The notes beneath the pieces were generated by a model. The model was not told the origin of the DNA, did no database searches, and was given only the letters and a program-made list of their open reading frames with translations. From assembly GCF_000697965.2 (NCBI RefSeq), contig NZ_CP015880.1, forward strand, positions 2,046,001 to 2,110,000: a DNA stretch of 64,000 bases. The letters run 5' to 3'. Positions 53,448 to 62,784 of the stretch are shown here, in pieces; position 1 is the stretch's first letter; every line of letters begins with the position of its first letter. The DNA is from Ensifer adhaerens (GTDB lineage Bacteria > Pseudomonadota > Alphaproteobacteria > Rhizobiales > Rhizobiaceae). A program made the position numbers and the translations under genes.

Positions 53448-53578
53448 CCACGGACGAACGGACCGCCGGCGGCTGACCCGCCGGCCCGAGCACTTGTGAT
53501 TTTCCTTCAACTTTCCCGCGCAAGCCCTTACAACGACTCCCGCAAGAGGCCACGCAGCAGCAGACGAGGTATAACCGC

Positions 53579-54211
53579 ATGCCATCGCTCGACATTCTCC
53601 TCACCTTCTTCGTCACCACGGCGATCTTCGCCTATATCCCGGGCCCGGCCATGCTCTACGCCGCCGCGCAAACCGTGGCCCGCGGCCGCTCTGCCGGAAT
53701 GATGGCCTCGCTTGGCATTCATCTCGGCTGTTACGTGCACGTCATTGCCGCGGCTGCCGGCCTTTCGATGCTGTTCCATGCGGTGCCGACGCTGTATCTG
53801 GCAGTGAAGCTTGCAGGGGCCGCCTATCTCGTCTGGCTCGGCTTCACGCTGATGCGTACCAAGGCGACGGGCGACGGCAGCCTGCCCCTGACCGAGGCGA
53901 AATCGGCACGCCGCGCCTTCTTCGAGAGCATCACTGTCGAAGTACTGAACCCGAAGACCGCGATCTTCTTCGTCGCCTTCCTGCCGCAGTTCACCGATGC
54001 GTCTGCCGCCTTCCCGATCTGGGTGCAGTTCCTGCTGCTCGGCGCCCTCGCCAATCTGATGTTCTCCTCGGCCGATATCGTCTGCGTGTTCCTCGCCGGC
54101 GCCGTCGTCTCACGGATGCGCCGCTCCGGCAGGGCGCAGCGCCTGATGCAGCGCGCCGGCGGCACAGTGCTGATCGGGCTTGGCGCCCACCTCGCCTGGC
54201 AGCGGACCTGA
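53579..54211 (+). CDS. LysE/RhtB family exporter 2
   Basis: 210-residue six-helix exporter: FAYIPGPAMLYAAAQTVARG, LAGAAYLVWLGFTLMRTKA and VEVLNPKTAIFFVAFLPQF. GAGGT precedes the ATG. Probably exports an amino acid. It lies 131 bp after the PaiB-like gene on the same strand and may share its MocR control. Confidence 0.92.
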   Translation: MPSLDILLTFFVTTAIFAYIPGPAMLYAAAQTVARGRSAGMMASLGIHLGCYVHVIAAAAGLSMLFHAVPTLYLAVKLAGAAYLVWLGFTLMRTKATGDGSLPLTEAKSARRAFFESITVEVLNPKTAIFFVAFLPQFTDASAAFPIWVQFLLLGALANLMFSSADIVCVFLAGAVVSRMRRSGRAQRLMQRAGGTVLIGLGAHLAWQRT

Positions 54212-54350
54212 TGCCCGTCCGTTGAGCCGGCGCAGCGCCAGCCGATTGGCGCTGGCCGACTGGTGCTGCGCCGGGTGGCTCGCCATGCCCCGGTTGCACC
54301 GGCGCAAGTTGCCGCTATCATGCCCTTGAGGGCCATCGAGGGATACGCGC

Positions 54351-55937
54351 ATGGGAGAAGGCGGCCAGGGAATTCGCACCACCGGCGCGGATGTGCTTGT
54401 CGATACGCTGCTTGCAAACGGCGTCGACGTCTGCTTCGCCAATCCCGGCACCTCGGAAATGCACTTCGTCGCGGCACTCGACCGCAAGCCGGAACTGCGC
54501 TGCATCCTCGGCCTCAGCGAAGGCCTCGTGACCGGCGCCGCCGATGGCTATGCGCGCATGACCGGGCGCCCGGCAGCGACCCTTCTGCACACCGGCCCTG
54601 GCCTTTCCAACGGCCTTGCCAACCTGCACAACGCCCGCCGCGCCCGGGCGGCTGTCGTCAACATCGTTGGCGACCACGCCTCCCATCACCTCCCGCTCGA
54701 CGCACCGCTGACGACCGACATCGAGAGCTTGGCCGCGCCGATGTCGAACTGGGTCCGGCGCGTGAAGGATCCGGCTGATGTCGGTCCCACCGTTGCCGCC
54801 GCCGTTCAGGCCGCGCTGACGCCGCCGGGTGTCGCCACCATGATCCTGCCCGCCGACGCCGCCTGGGGAACGCTTGCCCTTGCCACCGCGCCACAAAAGG
54901 CGCCCATCGAAGCGCCGCGGCCGGCCAGCGCCGAGACGGTGCGCGAGGTAGCCCGCCTGATACGTTCGAATCCTCAAGGGATCGCCATGGTCGTCAGCGG
55001 CGCTGCGGCGCAGGCCGATGGCCTGGCCGTCGCCGGGCGGATCGCGGCTGCGTGCGGCATCCAGCTTTTCAACGAGGTTCTGGTCGCCCACACCCAGCGC
55101 GGCCGCGGACGGGTCGCGCCGGCGCGCATCCCCTACCCGATCGACATGGCGCTCGCCACGCTCAAGGACGTCCGCGTTCTCATCCTTGTCGGCGCGCCCG
55201 AGCCGGTCGCCTTCTTCGCCTATCCCGGCATGCCGGGCCGGCTGGTGCCGGAGGGCTGCACGGTCGCAACCCTTGCCCGCCATGGCGAAGACCTGAAGGC
55301 GACACTGGAGGCGCTTGGTGACGAACTCGGCGTCAGCCCGACCGGGCCGCTGCCAACGGCAGGCACCCCCACCGACACCGGCGAGCCCTCGGGCCCGCTC
55401 ACCGAAGACGCGATCGCCGTCATCGTCGCGCACAAGGTGCCGGAGGACGCAATCGTCTGCGACGAAGGGGTCACCTCGGCGCGGCGCTTCTTTGCCCTGT
55501 CCGCCTTCTCCGCACCGCACGACCTCATCATGCAAACCGGCGGCGCGATCGGCGACGGTATCCCGCTTGCGACCGGCGCGGCCATCGCCTGCCCCGATCG
55601 GAAAGTGATCTGCCTGCAGGCCGACGGCAGCGCAATGTACAACATTCAAGGCTTGTGGACCCAGGCGCGCGAAAACCTCGACATCGTCACCGTCATCTTC
55701 TCCAACCGCACCTATGCCATCCTGCATGCCGAGATGCGCAATGTCGGCGTCGGGGAGATCGGCACCAATGCGCGGCAGATGCTGAACCTCGACAACCCCG
55801 CGCTCGACTGGGTGTCGCTTGCCCGCGGCCTTGGCGTCGAAGCTGCCGTTGCCACTTCCTGCGAGGCCTTCGCCGCGCTCTTTTCCGCAGCGCTGTCGCG
55901 GCGCGGACCGTTCCTGATCGAGGCGCGCCTGGCGTGA
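54351..55937 (+). CDS. ThDP-dependent enzyme of the acetolactate synthase family
   Basis: 528 residues with three ThDP domains. The catalytic Glu is in LGLSEGLVTGAADGYAR, the central domain binds a nucleotide or FAD remnant, and the ThDP motif runs from ADGSAMYNIQGLWTQAREN to IFSNRTYAILHAEM. Commonly annotated acetolactate synthase large subunit, but this branch (with short central domain and no partner small subunit) also resembles benzoylformate decarboxylase-like enzymes. GAGGG precedes the ATG. Substrate uncertain; ilvC is 5 kb away but in another operon. Confidence 0.85.
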   Translation: MGEGGQGIRTTGADVLVDTLLANGVDVCFANPGTSEMHFVAALDRKPELRCILGLSEGLVTGAADGYARMTGRPAATLLHTGPGLSNGLANLHNARRARAAVVNIVGDHASHHLPLDAPLTTDIESLAAPMSNWVRRVKDPADVGPTVAAAVQAALTPPGVATMILPADAAWGTLALATAPQKAPIEAPRPASAETVREVARLIRSNPQGIAMVVSGAAAQADGLAVAGRIAAACGIQLFNEVLVAHTQRGRGRVAPARIPYPIDMALATLKDVRVLILVGAPEPVAFFAYPGMPGRLVPEGCTVATLARHGEDLKATLEALGDELGVSPTGPLPTAGTPTDTGEPSGPLTEDAIAVIVAHKVPEDAIVCDEGVTSARRFFALSAFSAPHDLIMQTGGAIGDGIPLATGAAIACPDRKVICLQADGSAMYNIQGLWTQARENLDIVTVIFSNRTYAILHAEMRNVGVGEIGTNARQMLNLDNPALDWVSLARGLGVEAAVATSCEAFAALFSAALSRRGPFLIEARLA

Positions 55938-56087
55938 GTTTCGGCGCCGTTTTCGCAGTCCTTGGGACGGCGATTGGCGAGCAGCCGCGGTACCCCAGAT
56001 CGCCTGGAAAAGGACCGTCCAGCACCCGATAATCACAGGGTAAGATATTGATATAAATATGATTTTTACAAAGATTCGGGCGCAAAC

Positions 56088-56115
56088 TTGCGCCTGCGGA
56101 CTTCTCGCTTATATT
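56088..56115 (+). promoter_or_regulatory. Promoter of the small XRE gene
   Basis: TTGCGC (56088-56093) and TATATT (56110-56115) spaced 16 bp, giving a leader of about 100 bases. The leader contains a stem ACCGGCA (56178-56184) / TGCCGGT (56193-56199) just before the ribosome binding site AAGGAG. Confidence 0.55.
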
Positions 56116-56221
56116 AGCGACGCCCTAGGTTCGCACTCATCTGCCTTGAGTCGCATTTCAGTTTTGGGCCCCCTTCAACCGGCAGCGTTCTTTGCCGGTG
56201 GACCAACGAAGGAGACACTTC

Positions 56222-56458
56222 ATGTCCTTTAAGAAAGACCTAACCAAGGCTCCAGGCGCATCTCTGTCCCGCGTCAAAATCGGAGCCGCCATCAAGCGTT
56301 CGCGTGAAACCGCCGGTTATTCGGTTGACGATCTGTCGGTCACGACAGGCCTGACGGAAATTGAAATATCCAAGATCGAGCTCGGCGCCGATACCGATCC
56401 CGCCAAGCTGCAGCGCATCGCCGCCGCACTGCAGGTCTCGCCGCAGACCTTCACCTGA
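56222..56458 (+). CDS. Small XRE family DNA-binding protein
   Basis: 78 residues that are almost entirely a Cro/CI-type helix-turn-helix: IGAAIKRSRETAGYSVDDLS, VTTGLTEIEISKIELGADTD and LQRIAAALQVSPQTF. AAGGAGA precedes the ATG at 56222. No toxin partner gene is adjacent, so it is not an obvious antitoxin. A leader hairpin precedes the ribosome site. Confidence 0.85.
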   Translation: MSFKKDLTKAPGASLSRVKIGAAIKRSRETAGYSVDDLSVTTGLTEIEISKIELGADTDPAKLQRIAAALQVSPQTFT

Positions 56459-56585
56459 AAAGCGGGGGCGGTGCGCGACAGATACGCGTACCGCCGCCTG
56501 ACCTCCCCTGCCACCGCTGGCCGGCGTGTTTGCTTTACCCCGTAGCCGATTAAAGGACAAAAGCATGCAGGATTTCAAAGTTCTG

Positions 56586-56623
56586 CAGCGACCTTCGCCC
56601 TTCTGACAAGACGCCCGGCGCTG
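56586..56623. repeat. Rhizobial palindromic element, copy 1
   Basis: CAGCGACCTT...TTCTgacaAGA...GGCGCTG, a 38-bp imperfect palindrome of the same plan as the two copies near 61.8 kb (shared CAGCGACCTT and GGCGCTG ends). Such elements recur in rhizobial intergenic DNA. Confidence 0.65.
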
Positions 56624-56850
56624 TCGGGCGCGATGCGGAAGGCCAAGCCAGACTTCTCCCGACAGCAATCACACAAATGCACCGCCTCCAAAGCGGTCGC
56701 GCTGTCGGCTGACCCATGCGCCATATTCAGTCTCCATTGGCAGGGACCGAGCGTTCAATAGAAAGAAAAATAGCGGCACGAAAACCCGCATTTTCAGGCC
56801 TTTGACAAGGCTTATACAAGGACGGGAAAATAGATAATTTAATATTTTCA

Positions 56851-56878
56851 TTGAGTTTCAAAAAGTATCGTCTATATA
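56851..56878 (+). promoter_or_regulatory. cspA promoter with long 5' leader
   Basis: TTGAGT (56851-56856) and TATATA (56873-56878) spaced 16 bp. The start site would be about 120 bases before the cspA ATG, giving the long AT-rich leader typical of cold-shock genes, whose folding is thought to sense temperature. Confidence 0.6.
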
Positions 56879-57004
56879 TCAACTCATCGAATATTGCTTG
56901 TGACCTTTGACACAGCGCTTATGCGCGGCCAGATCTCCTCTCAAATATCGATCACCGCCAGAGAAATATTTTCTGGCAAACTCCACGATTGAAAGGAAAT
57001 CGTC

Positions 57005-57214
57005 ATGGCTTCGGGCACTGTAAAGTGGTTCAACAGCACCAAGGGCTTCGGCTTTATTCAACCGGATGACGGCAGCACCGACGTGTTTGTCCATATCTCC
57101 GCAGTAGAACGCGCTGGTCTGCGCTCGCTCGCCGACGGTCAGAAGGTGACCTTCGACGTCGTCGCCGACCGCAAGTCGGGCAAGAGCTCGGCCGACAATC
57201 TGCGCGCCGAATAA
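57005..57214 (+). CDS. cspA: Cold-shock protein CspA family
   Basis: 69-residue single cold-shock domain: [20 protein letters not shown] with RNP1 (KGFGFI) and RNP2 VFVHIS, ending [16 protein letters not shown]. It binds single-stranded RNA and DNA and melts RNA structure in the cold. The long leader and a downstream terminator frame it as a monocistronic transcript. Rhizobia have several paralogues, so the exact name is approximate. Confidence 0.95.
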   Translation: MASGTVKWFNSTKGFGFIQPDDGSTDVFVHISAVERAGLRSLADGQKVTFDVVADRKSGKSSADNLRAE

Positions 57215-57277
57215 TTTGTCATTCGCCCTTCTCTGACCACGGATGTACTGGCAGGAAAGGCTTGAATGACGGGAAGA

Positions 57278-57302
57278 GGTCGGGGAACAACCCGGCCTTT
57301 TT
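57278..57302 (+). terminator. Rho-independent terminator after cspA
   Basis: GGTCGGG (57278-57284), six-base loop, CCCGGCC (57291-57297) with one G-T pair, then TTTTT. It lies 64 bp after the cspA stop. Confidence 0.8.
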
Positions 57303-57340
57303 GCATCTTTGGCCCCTTCACTTCCGATATGGAGCTCGTC

Positions 57341-57616
57341 ATGAGCCGCACGGCCTGCGAGATCGGCGACAGGGTCAAACTGAGGGCATCCGCCACACAG
57401 TCGGCCTTGGTCAGCCCCTTCGGCGTCATCGTCGGCCTTTTGCCCACGGAAGATCGCGGCGAGCCCCGCTTTCGCGTACGGGTCGACGGTGAGACATTTG
57501 AACGCTCGGTCCTTGCGACCGACATCGAACACGCCGAGACCGCCACACCGGACCCCGCTCAGGCGGAAGCTACCGGCCCCTGGCTCAAGAAACTGAGCGC
57601 CAAGCGCGGCAGATAG
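57341..57616 (+). CDS. Small conserved hypothetical protein
   Basis: 91-residue protein: [20 protein letters not shown], then [40 protein letters not shown] and a basic end [11 protein letters not shown]. The first half looks like a small SH3-type barrel ([19 protein letters not shown]-like). ATG 57341 is chosen because GGAG lies 8 bases upstream; ATG 57329 is four codons earlier. Between cspA and rpsU; function unknown. Confidence 0.65.
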   Translation: MSRTACEIGDRVKLRASATQSALVSPFGVIVGLLPTEDRGEPRFRVRVDGETFERSVLATDIEHAETATPDPAQAEATGPWLKKLSAKRGR

Positions 57617-57663
57617 GCGCATGCGCCTCGCCCGCGCTGCAATCGACAACAGGAGAACATGTT

Positions 57664-57900
57664 TTGCAGGTACTCGTTAGAGACAACAACATCGACCAGG
57701 CTTTGCGCATTCTGAAGAAGAAGATGCAGCGCGAAGGGCTTTTCCGCGAGTTCAAGGCCCGCAGCAGCTATGAAAAGCCGTCGGAAAAGCGCGTGCGGGA
57801 AAAGGCGGAAGCCGTCCGACGCCAGCGCAAGCTGGCGCGCAAGAAGCTGCAGCGCGAAGGCCTGCTGCCCAGCCCCAAGAAGGCGGCGCGCACGCGCTGA
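57664..57900 (+). CDS. rpsU: 30S ribosomal protein S21
   Basis: 78 residues: [40 protein letters not shown], then basic [17 protein letters not shown]. This is the full S21 pattern with the extended alphaproteobacterial tail. The start is TTG at 57664, preceded by AGGAG, instead of the competing ATG at 57659 in another frame. S21 helps the small subunit base-pair with Shine-Dalgarno sequences. Downstream of cspA, a repeated arrangement in rhizobia. Confidence 0.95.
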   Translation: MQVLVRDNNIDQALRILKKKMQREGLFREFKARSSYEKPSEKRVREKAEAVRRQRKLARKKLQREGLLPSPKKAARTR

Positions 57901-57943
57901 CCCCTCTGGGTCGGCAGCACCCGCCCGTTTCAGGAGACAGGTC

Positions 57944-58165
57944 ATGACGCCCAACGCTAACGCAGCATTCAAGCCGGCCAAGACCTCCGCGAGCGACAAG
58001 GCGGCCGCAACCGATCATACGGCGAGAGCCATCGTTGCGGCTGAAAAGATCGCCCGCGACAAGAAGACCGAAAAGCTCAAGGCGCAACGCCTTGAGCGCG
58101 CCGCCGCCGAACCGGCCGCGGAGGTGTCCGCAAGCAAGCCGGCCCGGAAATCGCGCCGGTCCTGA
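57944..58165 (+). CDS. Small lysine/alanine-rich protein downstream of rpsU
   Basis: 73 residues, rich in Ala, Lys and Arg: MTPNANAAFKPAKTSASDKA, then ARAIVAAEKIARDKKTEKLK and AQRLERAAAEPAAE. CAGGAG precedes the ATG. Highly charged, probably partly helical and unstructured. A similar gene commonly follows rpsU in rhizobia; perhaps nucleic-acid- or ribosome-associated (inference). Confidence 0.7.
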   Translation: MTPNANAAFKPAKTSASDKAAATDHTARAIVAAEKIARDKKTEKLKAQRLERAAAEPAAEVSASKPARKSRRS

Positions 58166-58345
58166 CTGACACAGAAAAACACACACCCTCCTGGCCGCCG
58201 GCAACGGGCGTCAACCCTGAGGTCATCCCAGCACGGTCCACCCGAGACGGAAAGACGCTCCGGGGGTAGAGTTCCTGGAAGCGCGCCTTGGGCGCTCGCA
58301 CGCATGCGCCACGCAAACGACAGTTCCCATCAACAGGAGGGGCCT

Positions 58346-58729
58346 ATGTCATCCGCAGAGCAGCATCCACTGATTCCCTCGGACCTTGCCATGCTCGACG
58401 GCGTGCTGCGGCGCGCGGGCTTTCACCAGCATGTCGACCTTGATGACCAGGAAAGCCTCCGTCTTGCCGCCGTCTTTCTGATCGGCAGGTTCCAGGCGGG
58501 CGTTATCACCGCCGATGCCCTGCTTTGCGAGCTTCAGGGCCGGAGCGGGCAGCGCACTCCGCGTCAGATTGAAACCGCAAATCTCGAACAGTGGGAGAAC
58601 GATGGCGGCGCGCCGCAAAGGCGCAGCGCCGTTACCCGCTACACCGGCGCCCGACGCCTCCCCTGGCCGGAGGCCATGCCGCCCCGGGACCTGGCCTCGT
58701 TTGCTCGTAAAGGCCCCAAATCGGGATGA
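58346..58729 (+). CDS. Conserved hypothetical protein
   Basis: 127 residues: IPSDLAMLDGVLRRAGFHQH, DQESLRLAAVFLIGRFQAGV and ADALLCELQGRSGQRTPRQI, then a basic, probably disordered tail. AGGAGG precedes the ATG with ideal spacing. The helical first half may bind DNA or a partner; not recognised. Separated from the rpsU group by 180 bp. Confidence 0.7.
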   Translation: MSSAEQHPLIPSDLAMLDGVLRRAGFHQHVDLDDQESLRLAAVFLIGRFQAGVITADALLCELQGRSGQRTPRQIETANLEQWENDGGAPQRRSAVTRYTGARRLPWPEAMPPRDLASFARKGPKSG

Positions 58730-59033
58730 GGCTTGTGTGCTGGAACGCAAAAGGGTGCCGCCAAGGGGATCTTCCTTGTGCCGGACACTTTTGAGGCGCA
58801 TGGTTTGACGATCGACACGGGCCGACTTGGCTTATCGCGGTGTGAGGGGCTCTCGAGCCGCCATATCCTCCTTTATCGACAGCAGCGCATGCGCGCGTTC
58901 GCGCCAAGGCGAGCCGCCGTCTGGCCAATTTCGCGGGCTGGGTAGCAATTGTCGTCACTGCCGAATTGCGGGCACCGCATTTCGCTCGAACGAACGGCGA
59001 CGAGCCGCCGCTTACTCACGATTGGACGAACCC
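58730..59033. other. Gene-free stretch
   Basis: About 304 bp with no convincing gene or repeat. Short frames present lack ribosome sites. A promoter for the 40-residue membrane protein is expected at its right end. Confidence 0.4.
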
Positions 59034-59156
59034 ATGTTCCACACGCTGACACACAGACTTCGCCGATACGACTATACCCTGGCGGCAATCAAGGCGTCAC
59101 TCGTCCTGTCCCTGCTCTTCGTCGCGTTCGTGACGCTAAGCGGCCTCTTGTGGTGA
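59034..59156 (+). CDS. Small single-pass membrane protein (40 aa)
   Basis: MFHTLTHRLRRYDYTLAAIK followed by ASLVLSLLFVAFVTLSGLLW. A basic N-terminus (cytoplasmic) and one hydrophobic helix at the C-terminus are characteristic of a real small membrane peptide. A weak GGA precedes the ATG. The longer open frame upstream has no start site of quality. Function unknown. Confidence 0.5.
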   Translation: MFHTLTHRLRRYDYTLAAIKASLVLSLLFVAFVTLSGLLW

Positions 59157-59326
59157 CGGCCGCCGCAAATCCATGATGTTCCGTGAGATGACACGCAGCC
59201 ATCCGCGACGGAGTGCTTCCCCATATTGCGCCGACGTGGCGATCGGGGGCAAATTGCCTCACGATTCTCCCTGAGCTCCGTCACACCGGGGCACCCATCG
59301 GCATCGCGCCCGCAACGGAACATCTC

Positions 59327-60241
59327 ATGCCACTTCACCTCGAAACTCCGCTGATCGAATCCCTGCCGCTGGGTCTTGCCTCGGGCCGCTCAATCTTTCT
59401 GAAGATGGACGCGCTGCAGCCACCGGGTTCGTTCAAGATCCGCGGCGTCGGCGCTGCCTGCGAGCACCACGCGCGCGCCGGCAAGCGGCGCTTCGTCTCC
59501 TCCTCCGGCGGCAATGCCGGCATGGCGGTCGCCTATGCCGGGCGCATGCTTTCGATCCCTGTATTCGTCTTCGTTCCCGAAACGACGACCGAGCGCGCGA
59601 AGGGCCTGATCCGCCAGCAGGGCGCCGACGTCATCGTGCACGGCACCGCCTGGGATGAGGCGAATGCAGCCGCCCTCGCCTCCCTCGATGCCGACACCGC
59701 CTTCATCCATCCCTTCGACGACCCGCTGCTGTGGACCGGTCACGCGACGATGATCGACGAGGTCGCGCGATCCGGCCTCGCCTTCGATGCCGTGGTGCTG
59801 TCAGTCGGCGGCGGCGGACTGTTTGCCGGCGTTGCCGAGGGGCTCGCGCGCAACGGGCTTGGCCACGTGCCGATCCTTGCCGTCGAGACCGAAGGCACCG
59901 CTTCGCTGGCCGCCTCGATGGACGCGGGCTCGCTGACGGAACTCCCCTCCGTCAGCGGCATCGCAACGTCGCTCGCCGCCCGCAAGGTCAGCGAGCGCGC
60001 CTTCGAGCTGAGCCAGACGCGCCCAGTCGAGAGCGTCGTCGTCAGCGACACGGACGCCGCGCAAGCCTGCATCCGCTTCCTCGACGACCACCGCGTGCTG
60101 GTCGAGCCCGCCTGCGGCGCCGCCCTCGCCGTCGCCTACGCCCACGCCGACCGGCTGGCGCGCTTCGAGCGCATCCTGATGATCGTCTGCGGCGGCGCGA
60201 CGACCACAGTCGAGCGGCTGCAGGCCTGGCAGGAGTTTTGA
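59327..60241 (+). CDS. PLP-dependent serine/threonine dehydratase-like enzyme
   Basis: 304-residue fold-type II PLP enzyme. The PLP lysine is in GSFKIRGVGAACEH, the substrate loop SSSGGNAGMAVAYAGR, the phosphate loop VLSVGGGGLFAGVAEG and the C-terminal VCGGATTTVER. It resembles the L-serine dehydratase group related to the mammalian enzyme more than the 49.5-kb paralogue. The ATG at 59327 is chosen because the family opens LHLETPLIES. Substrate likely L-serine or L-threonine. Confidence 0.88.
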   Translation: MPLHLETPLIESLPLGLASGRSIFLKMDALQPPGSFKIRGVGAACEHHARAGKRRFVSSSGGNAGMAVAYAGRMLSIPVFVFVPETTTERAKGLIRQQGADVIVHGTAWDEANAAALASLDADTAFIHPFDDPLLWTGHATMIDEVARSGLAFDAVVLSVGGGGLFAGVAEGLARNGLGHVPILAVETEGTASLAASMDAGSLTELPSVSGIATSLAARKVSERAFELSQTRPVESVVVSDTDAAQACIRFLDDHRVLVEPACGAALAVAYAHADRLARFERILMIVCGGATTTVERLQAWQEF

Positions 60242-60356
60242 ACCAAGCGCCCGAGCTCCCGGCCATTGATATCAGGTTGATCTGGAAATCACCTCTGCGC
60301 GAACTTATGTCCGGTACGTAACCACAGCGTGTTCCGGCTCGCGGCAGGGAAGGCAG

Positions 60357-60602
60357 ATGCTTGATACGTTCATTCGCCATGCGACGACCACCCTCCGGGT
60401 TCTCTGGTGGATGACGATCGTCGGCACGGCGACCACTTTCGGCACCCTTTACGGCTGGCAGGGTTACGGCTTGGACGGCGCAATCGGCTTCGGTCTGGTT
60501 GGTTTCACCGCTGGCGCGGCCTTTGCCGCCCTGTTCCCCGAAATCTGTCTTGAGCTGTTCGGAAGGGTCTTTCTGGGCGTCTTTCGGCTTCTCTGGGATT
60601 AG
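60357..60602 (+). CDS. Small two-helix membrane protein
   Basis: 81 residues with two hydrophobic segments: VLWWMTIVGTATTFGTLYGW and AIGFGLVGFTAGAAFAALF, then LFGRVFLGVFRLLWD. GGGAAGG precedes the ATG. No family recognised. It lies between the PLP enzyme and convergent ilvC. Confidence 0.6.
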   Translation: MLDTFIRHATTTLRVLWWMTIVGTATTFGTLYGWQGYGLDGAIGFGLVGFTAGAAFAALFPEICLELFGRVFLGVFRLLWD

Positions 60603-60656
60603 TCTGACCCAATTCCAGGAAAAGCGTGAAGCTATCCGGGAGATGTATGCCAAACG

Positions 60657-60688
60657 AAAAAAGCCGGAGCATGCGCCCCGGCTTTTCT
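60657..60688 (-). terminator. ilvC terminator
   Basis: AAAAGCCGG (60659-60667) pairs with CCGGCTTTT (60678-60686) around a ten-base loop; on the minus strand it ends TTTTTT. It is 22 bp beyond the ilvC stop and is symmetrical enough to serve the rightward gene as well. Confidence 0.88.
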
Positions 60689-60709
60689 CATTCAACCGTT
60701 CGATAAGGC

Positions 60710-61753
<1,044 letters not shown>

Positions 61754-61812
61754 TCAGTTGCTTCCGCTGCATTACCCGGGAGCTCCGGGCCCTGCAGCAA
61801 TTCCTGGTGTCG

Positions 61813-61848
61813 CAGCGACCTTTGCGCTTCTTTCGAAGCGCGGCGCTG
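61813..61848. repeat. Rhizobial palindromic element, copy 2
   Basis: CAGCGACCTTT then the perfect stem GCGCTTC-TTTC-GAAGCGC and GGCGCTG. Same plan as the copy at 56.6 kb, and nearly identical to the next copy 52 bp on. It lies upstream of ilvC. Confidence 0.75.
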
Positions 61849-61864
61849 TGACTTTTCTTTGCCG

Positions 61865-61899
61865 CAGCGACCTTACGCTTCTTTCGAAGCGCGGCGCTG
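61865..61899. repeat. Rhizobial palindromic element, copy 3
   Basis: CAGCGACCTTACGCTTC-TTTC-GAAGCGCGGCGCTG in segments, one base shorter than copy 2 and otherwise nearly identical. The two tandem copies fill the gap between ilvC and the TetR gene and end at the TetR stop codon. Confidence 0.75.
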
Positions 61900-61906
61900 C
61901 GGGCCG

Positions 61907-62548
61907 TTACCTTTTCGTGCCGTAAAGCGAAAGGAAGGCGGATACCGCCTGCTCCGCCTTGCGGCCAAAACTTTGTCTCATCTCGCCGGCCTCTTCGCCG
62001 AGCAGCATCTTCAGATGCCAGTCGGAGACGATCAGCCCATAAAGCGCGCCATAGGCCTCGTCGGCATCGTCGAACGTCAAGAGGCCCGCCTTGCGGCCGG
62101 CTTCGAGCAGCGCTGCGGCCCGGCGGCCGATCTGCCGACGCCCGCGTTCCTGCAGCATGTGGCCGAGCTTGGAGCCGTCGCGGCTCGCCTGGCCGATCGC
62201 CAGACGGTTGAGCGCCAGCGACACGTCACCGGCGAGAACCTCAAGCAGATCCTTGGCAAAAACGATCAGATGCCGCTGCAGGCTCTCGGCATCGAGCGCG
62301 CGGGCGGCAACGTCCTGCGTGCGCACCTTGCTCGCCTGGAAGCCGATCATCGCCGAAATCAGCCCGTCGCGATCGCCGAACCACTTGTAGAGGCTTTCCT
62401 TGGAGCAATTGGCAGCACGCGCGATGCCGGCCGTCGTCAGCGCCTTTTCGCCGCCGTCGACGAGAAGTCGCAATGCCTGCTCGAGAACGGCGCCCTGACG
62501 TTCCGTCAGCCCCTCCCCGGCATTCGCCTCTCTCATCGCCACAGTCAT
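61907..62548 (-). CDS. TetR family transcriptional regulator
   Basis: 213-residue TetR regulator. The helix-turn-helix is ALTTAGIARAANCSKESLYK followed by WFGDRDGLISAMI; the C-terminal half resembles the AefR-like ligand domain (LHMLQ-type KLGHMLQERGRRQ). ATG 62548 is used; the frame stays open far upstream but without start quality. A perfect 14-bp palindrome lies 26-39 bp upstream, its likely operator. Its targets are unknown; no exporter is adjacent. Confidence 0.88.
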   Translation of the reverse strand: MTVAMREANAGEGLTERQGAVLEQALRLLVDGGEKALTTAGIARAANCSKESLYKWFGDRDGLISAMIGFQASKVRTQDVAARALDAESLQRHLIVFAKDLLEVLAGDVSLALNRLAIGQASRDGSKLGHMLQERGRRQIGRRAAALLEAGRKAGLLTFDDADEAYGALYGLIVSDWHLKMLLGEEAGEMRQSFGRKAEQAVSAFLSLYGTKR

Positions 62549-62573
62549 CTGCACGCTGCCTCGCCCTCGATCA

Positions 62574-62587
62574 GTACCGTACGGTAC
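62574..62587. promoter_or_regulatory. TetR operator GTACCGTACGGTAC
   Basis: A perfect 14-bp palindrome with core ACCGTACGGT, a form common among TetR operators, 26 bp upstream of the leftward TetR start and about 200 bp upstream of the rightward P-loop gene. Probably an autoregulatory site. Confidence 0.78.
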
Positions 62588-62784
62588 GGTTCGCAGTGTT
62601 CTAGTGAAGCCTCTCCAGAGCGTCAAGACGATTCTTGCAAAGGGGCGAAATTTCGACGGTGACGGCGCAGAAGCCGCGCCATAGGGTGCGAACCGACGGA
62701 ATGGAGGTCGACCTGCCCTCGTCAGACGTAGGTGTTTGATCGTGGCGCGGTCGATCACGCGATCGATGGAATGGAGTCCAACGC

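Larger units (their letters stand above)
56459..57004. other. Gene-free region containing a repeat and the cspA promoter
   Basis: About 546 bp. It holds a 14-codon frame (56565-56606) with an AAAGGA site, part of a palindromic repeat; then AT-rich DNA from about 56750 leading to the cspA promoter. No convincing protein gene. Confidence 0.5.

Noticed and set aside
52731..53585. N-terminal extension of the MocR gene to 53585
   Set aside because: The extension is antisense to the PaiB-like gene; the GntR domain begins at the ATG at 52730.
54960..54980. GTTCGAATCC, resembling a tRNA T-loop
   Set aside because: Lies within the ThDP enzyme coding sequence and no cloverleaf can be formed around it.
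54318..56036. 572-codon frame antisense to the ThDP enzyme
   Set aside because: Complement of a strong gene; composition typical of an antisense frame.
56565..56606. 13-residue frame with an AAAGGA site as a leader peptide
   Set aside because: Most of it is the palindromic repeat; no downstream gene is positioned to be controlled by it.
56669..56851. 60-codon leftward frame in the AT-rich region before cspA
   Set aside because: No ribosome binding site, no recognisable protein pattern, and it covers the probable cspA promoter.
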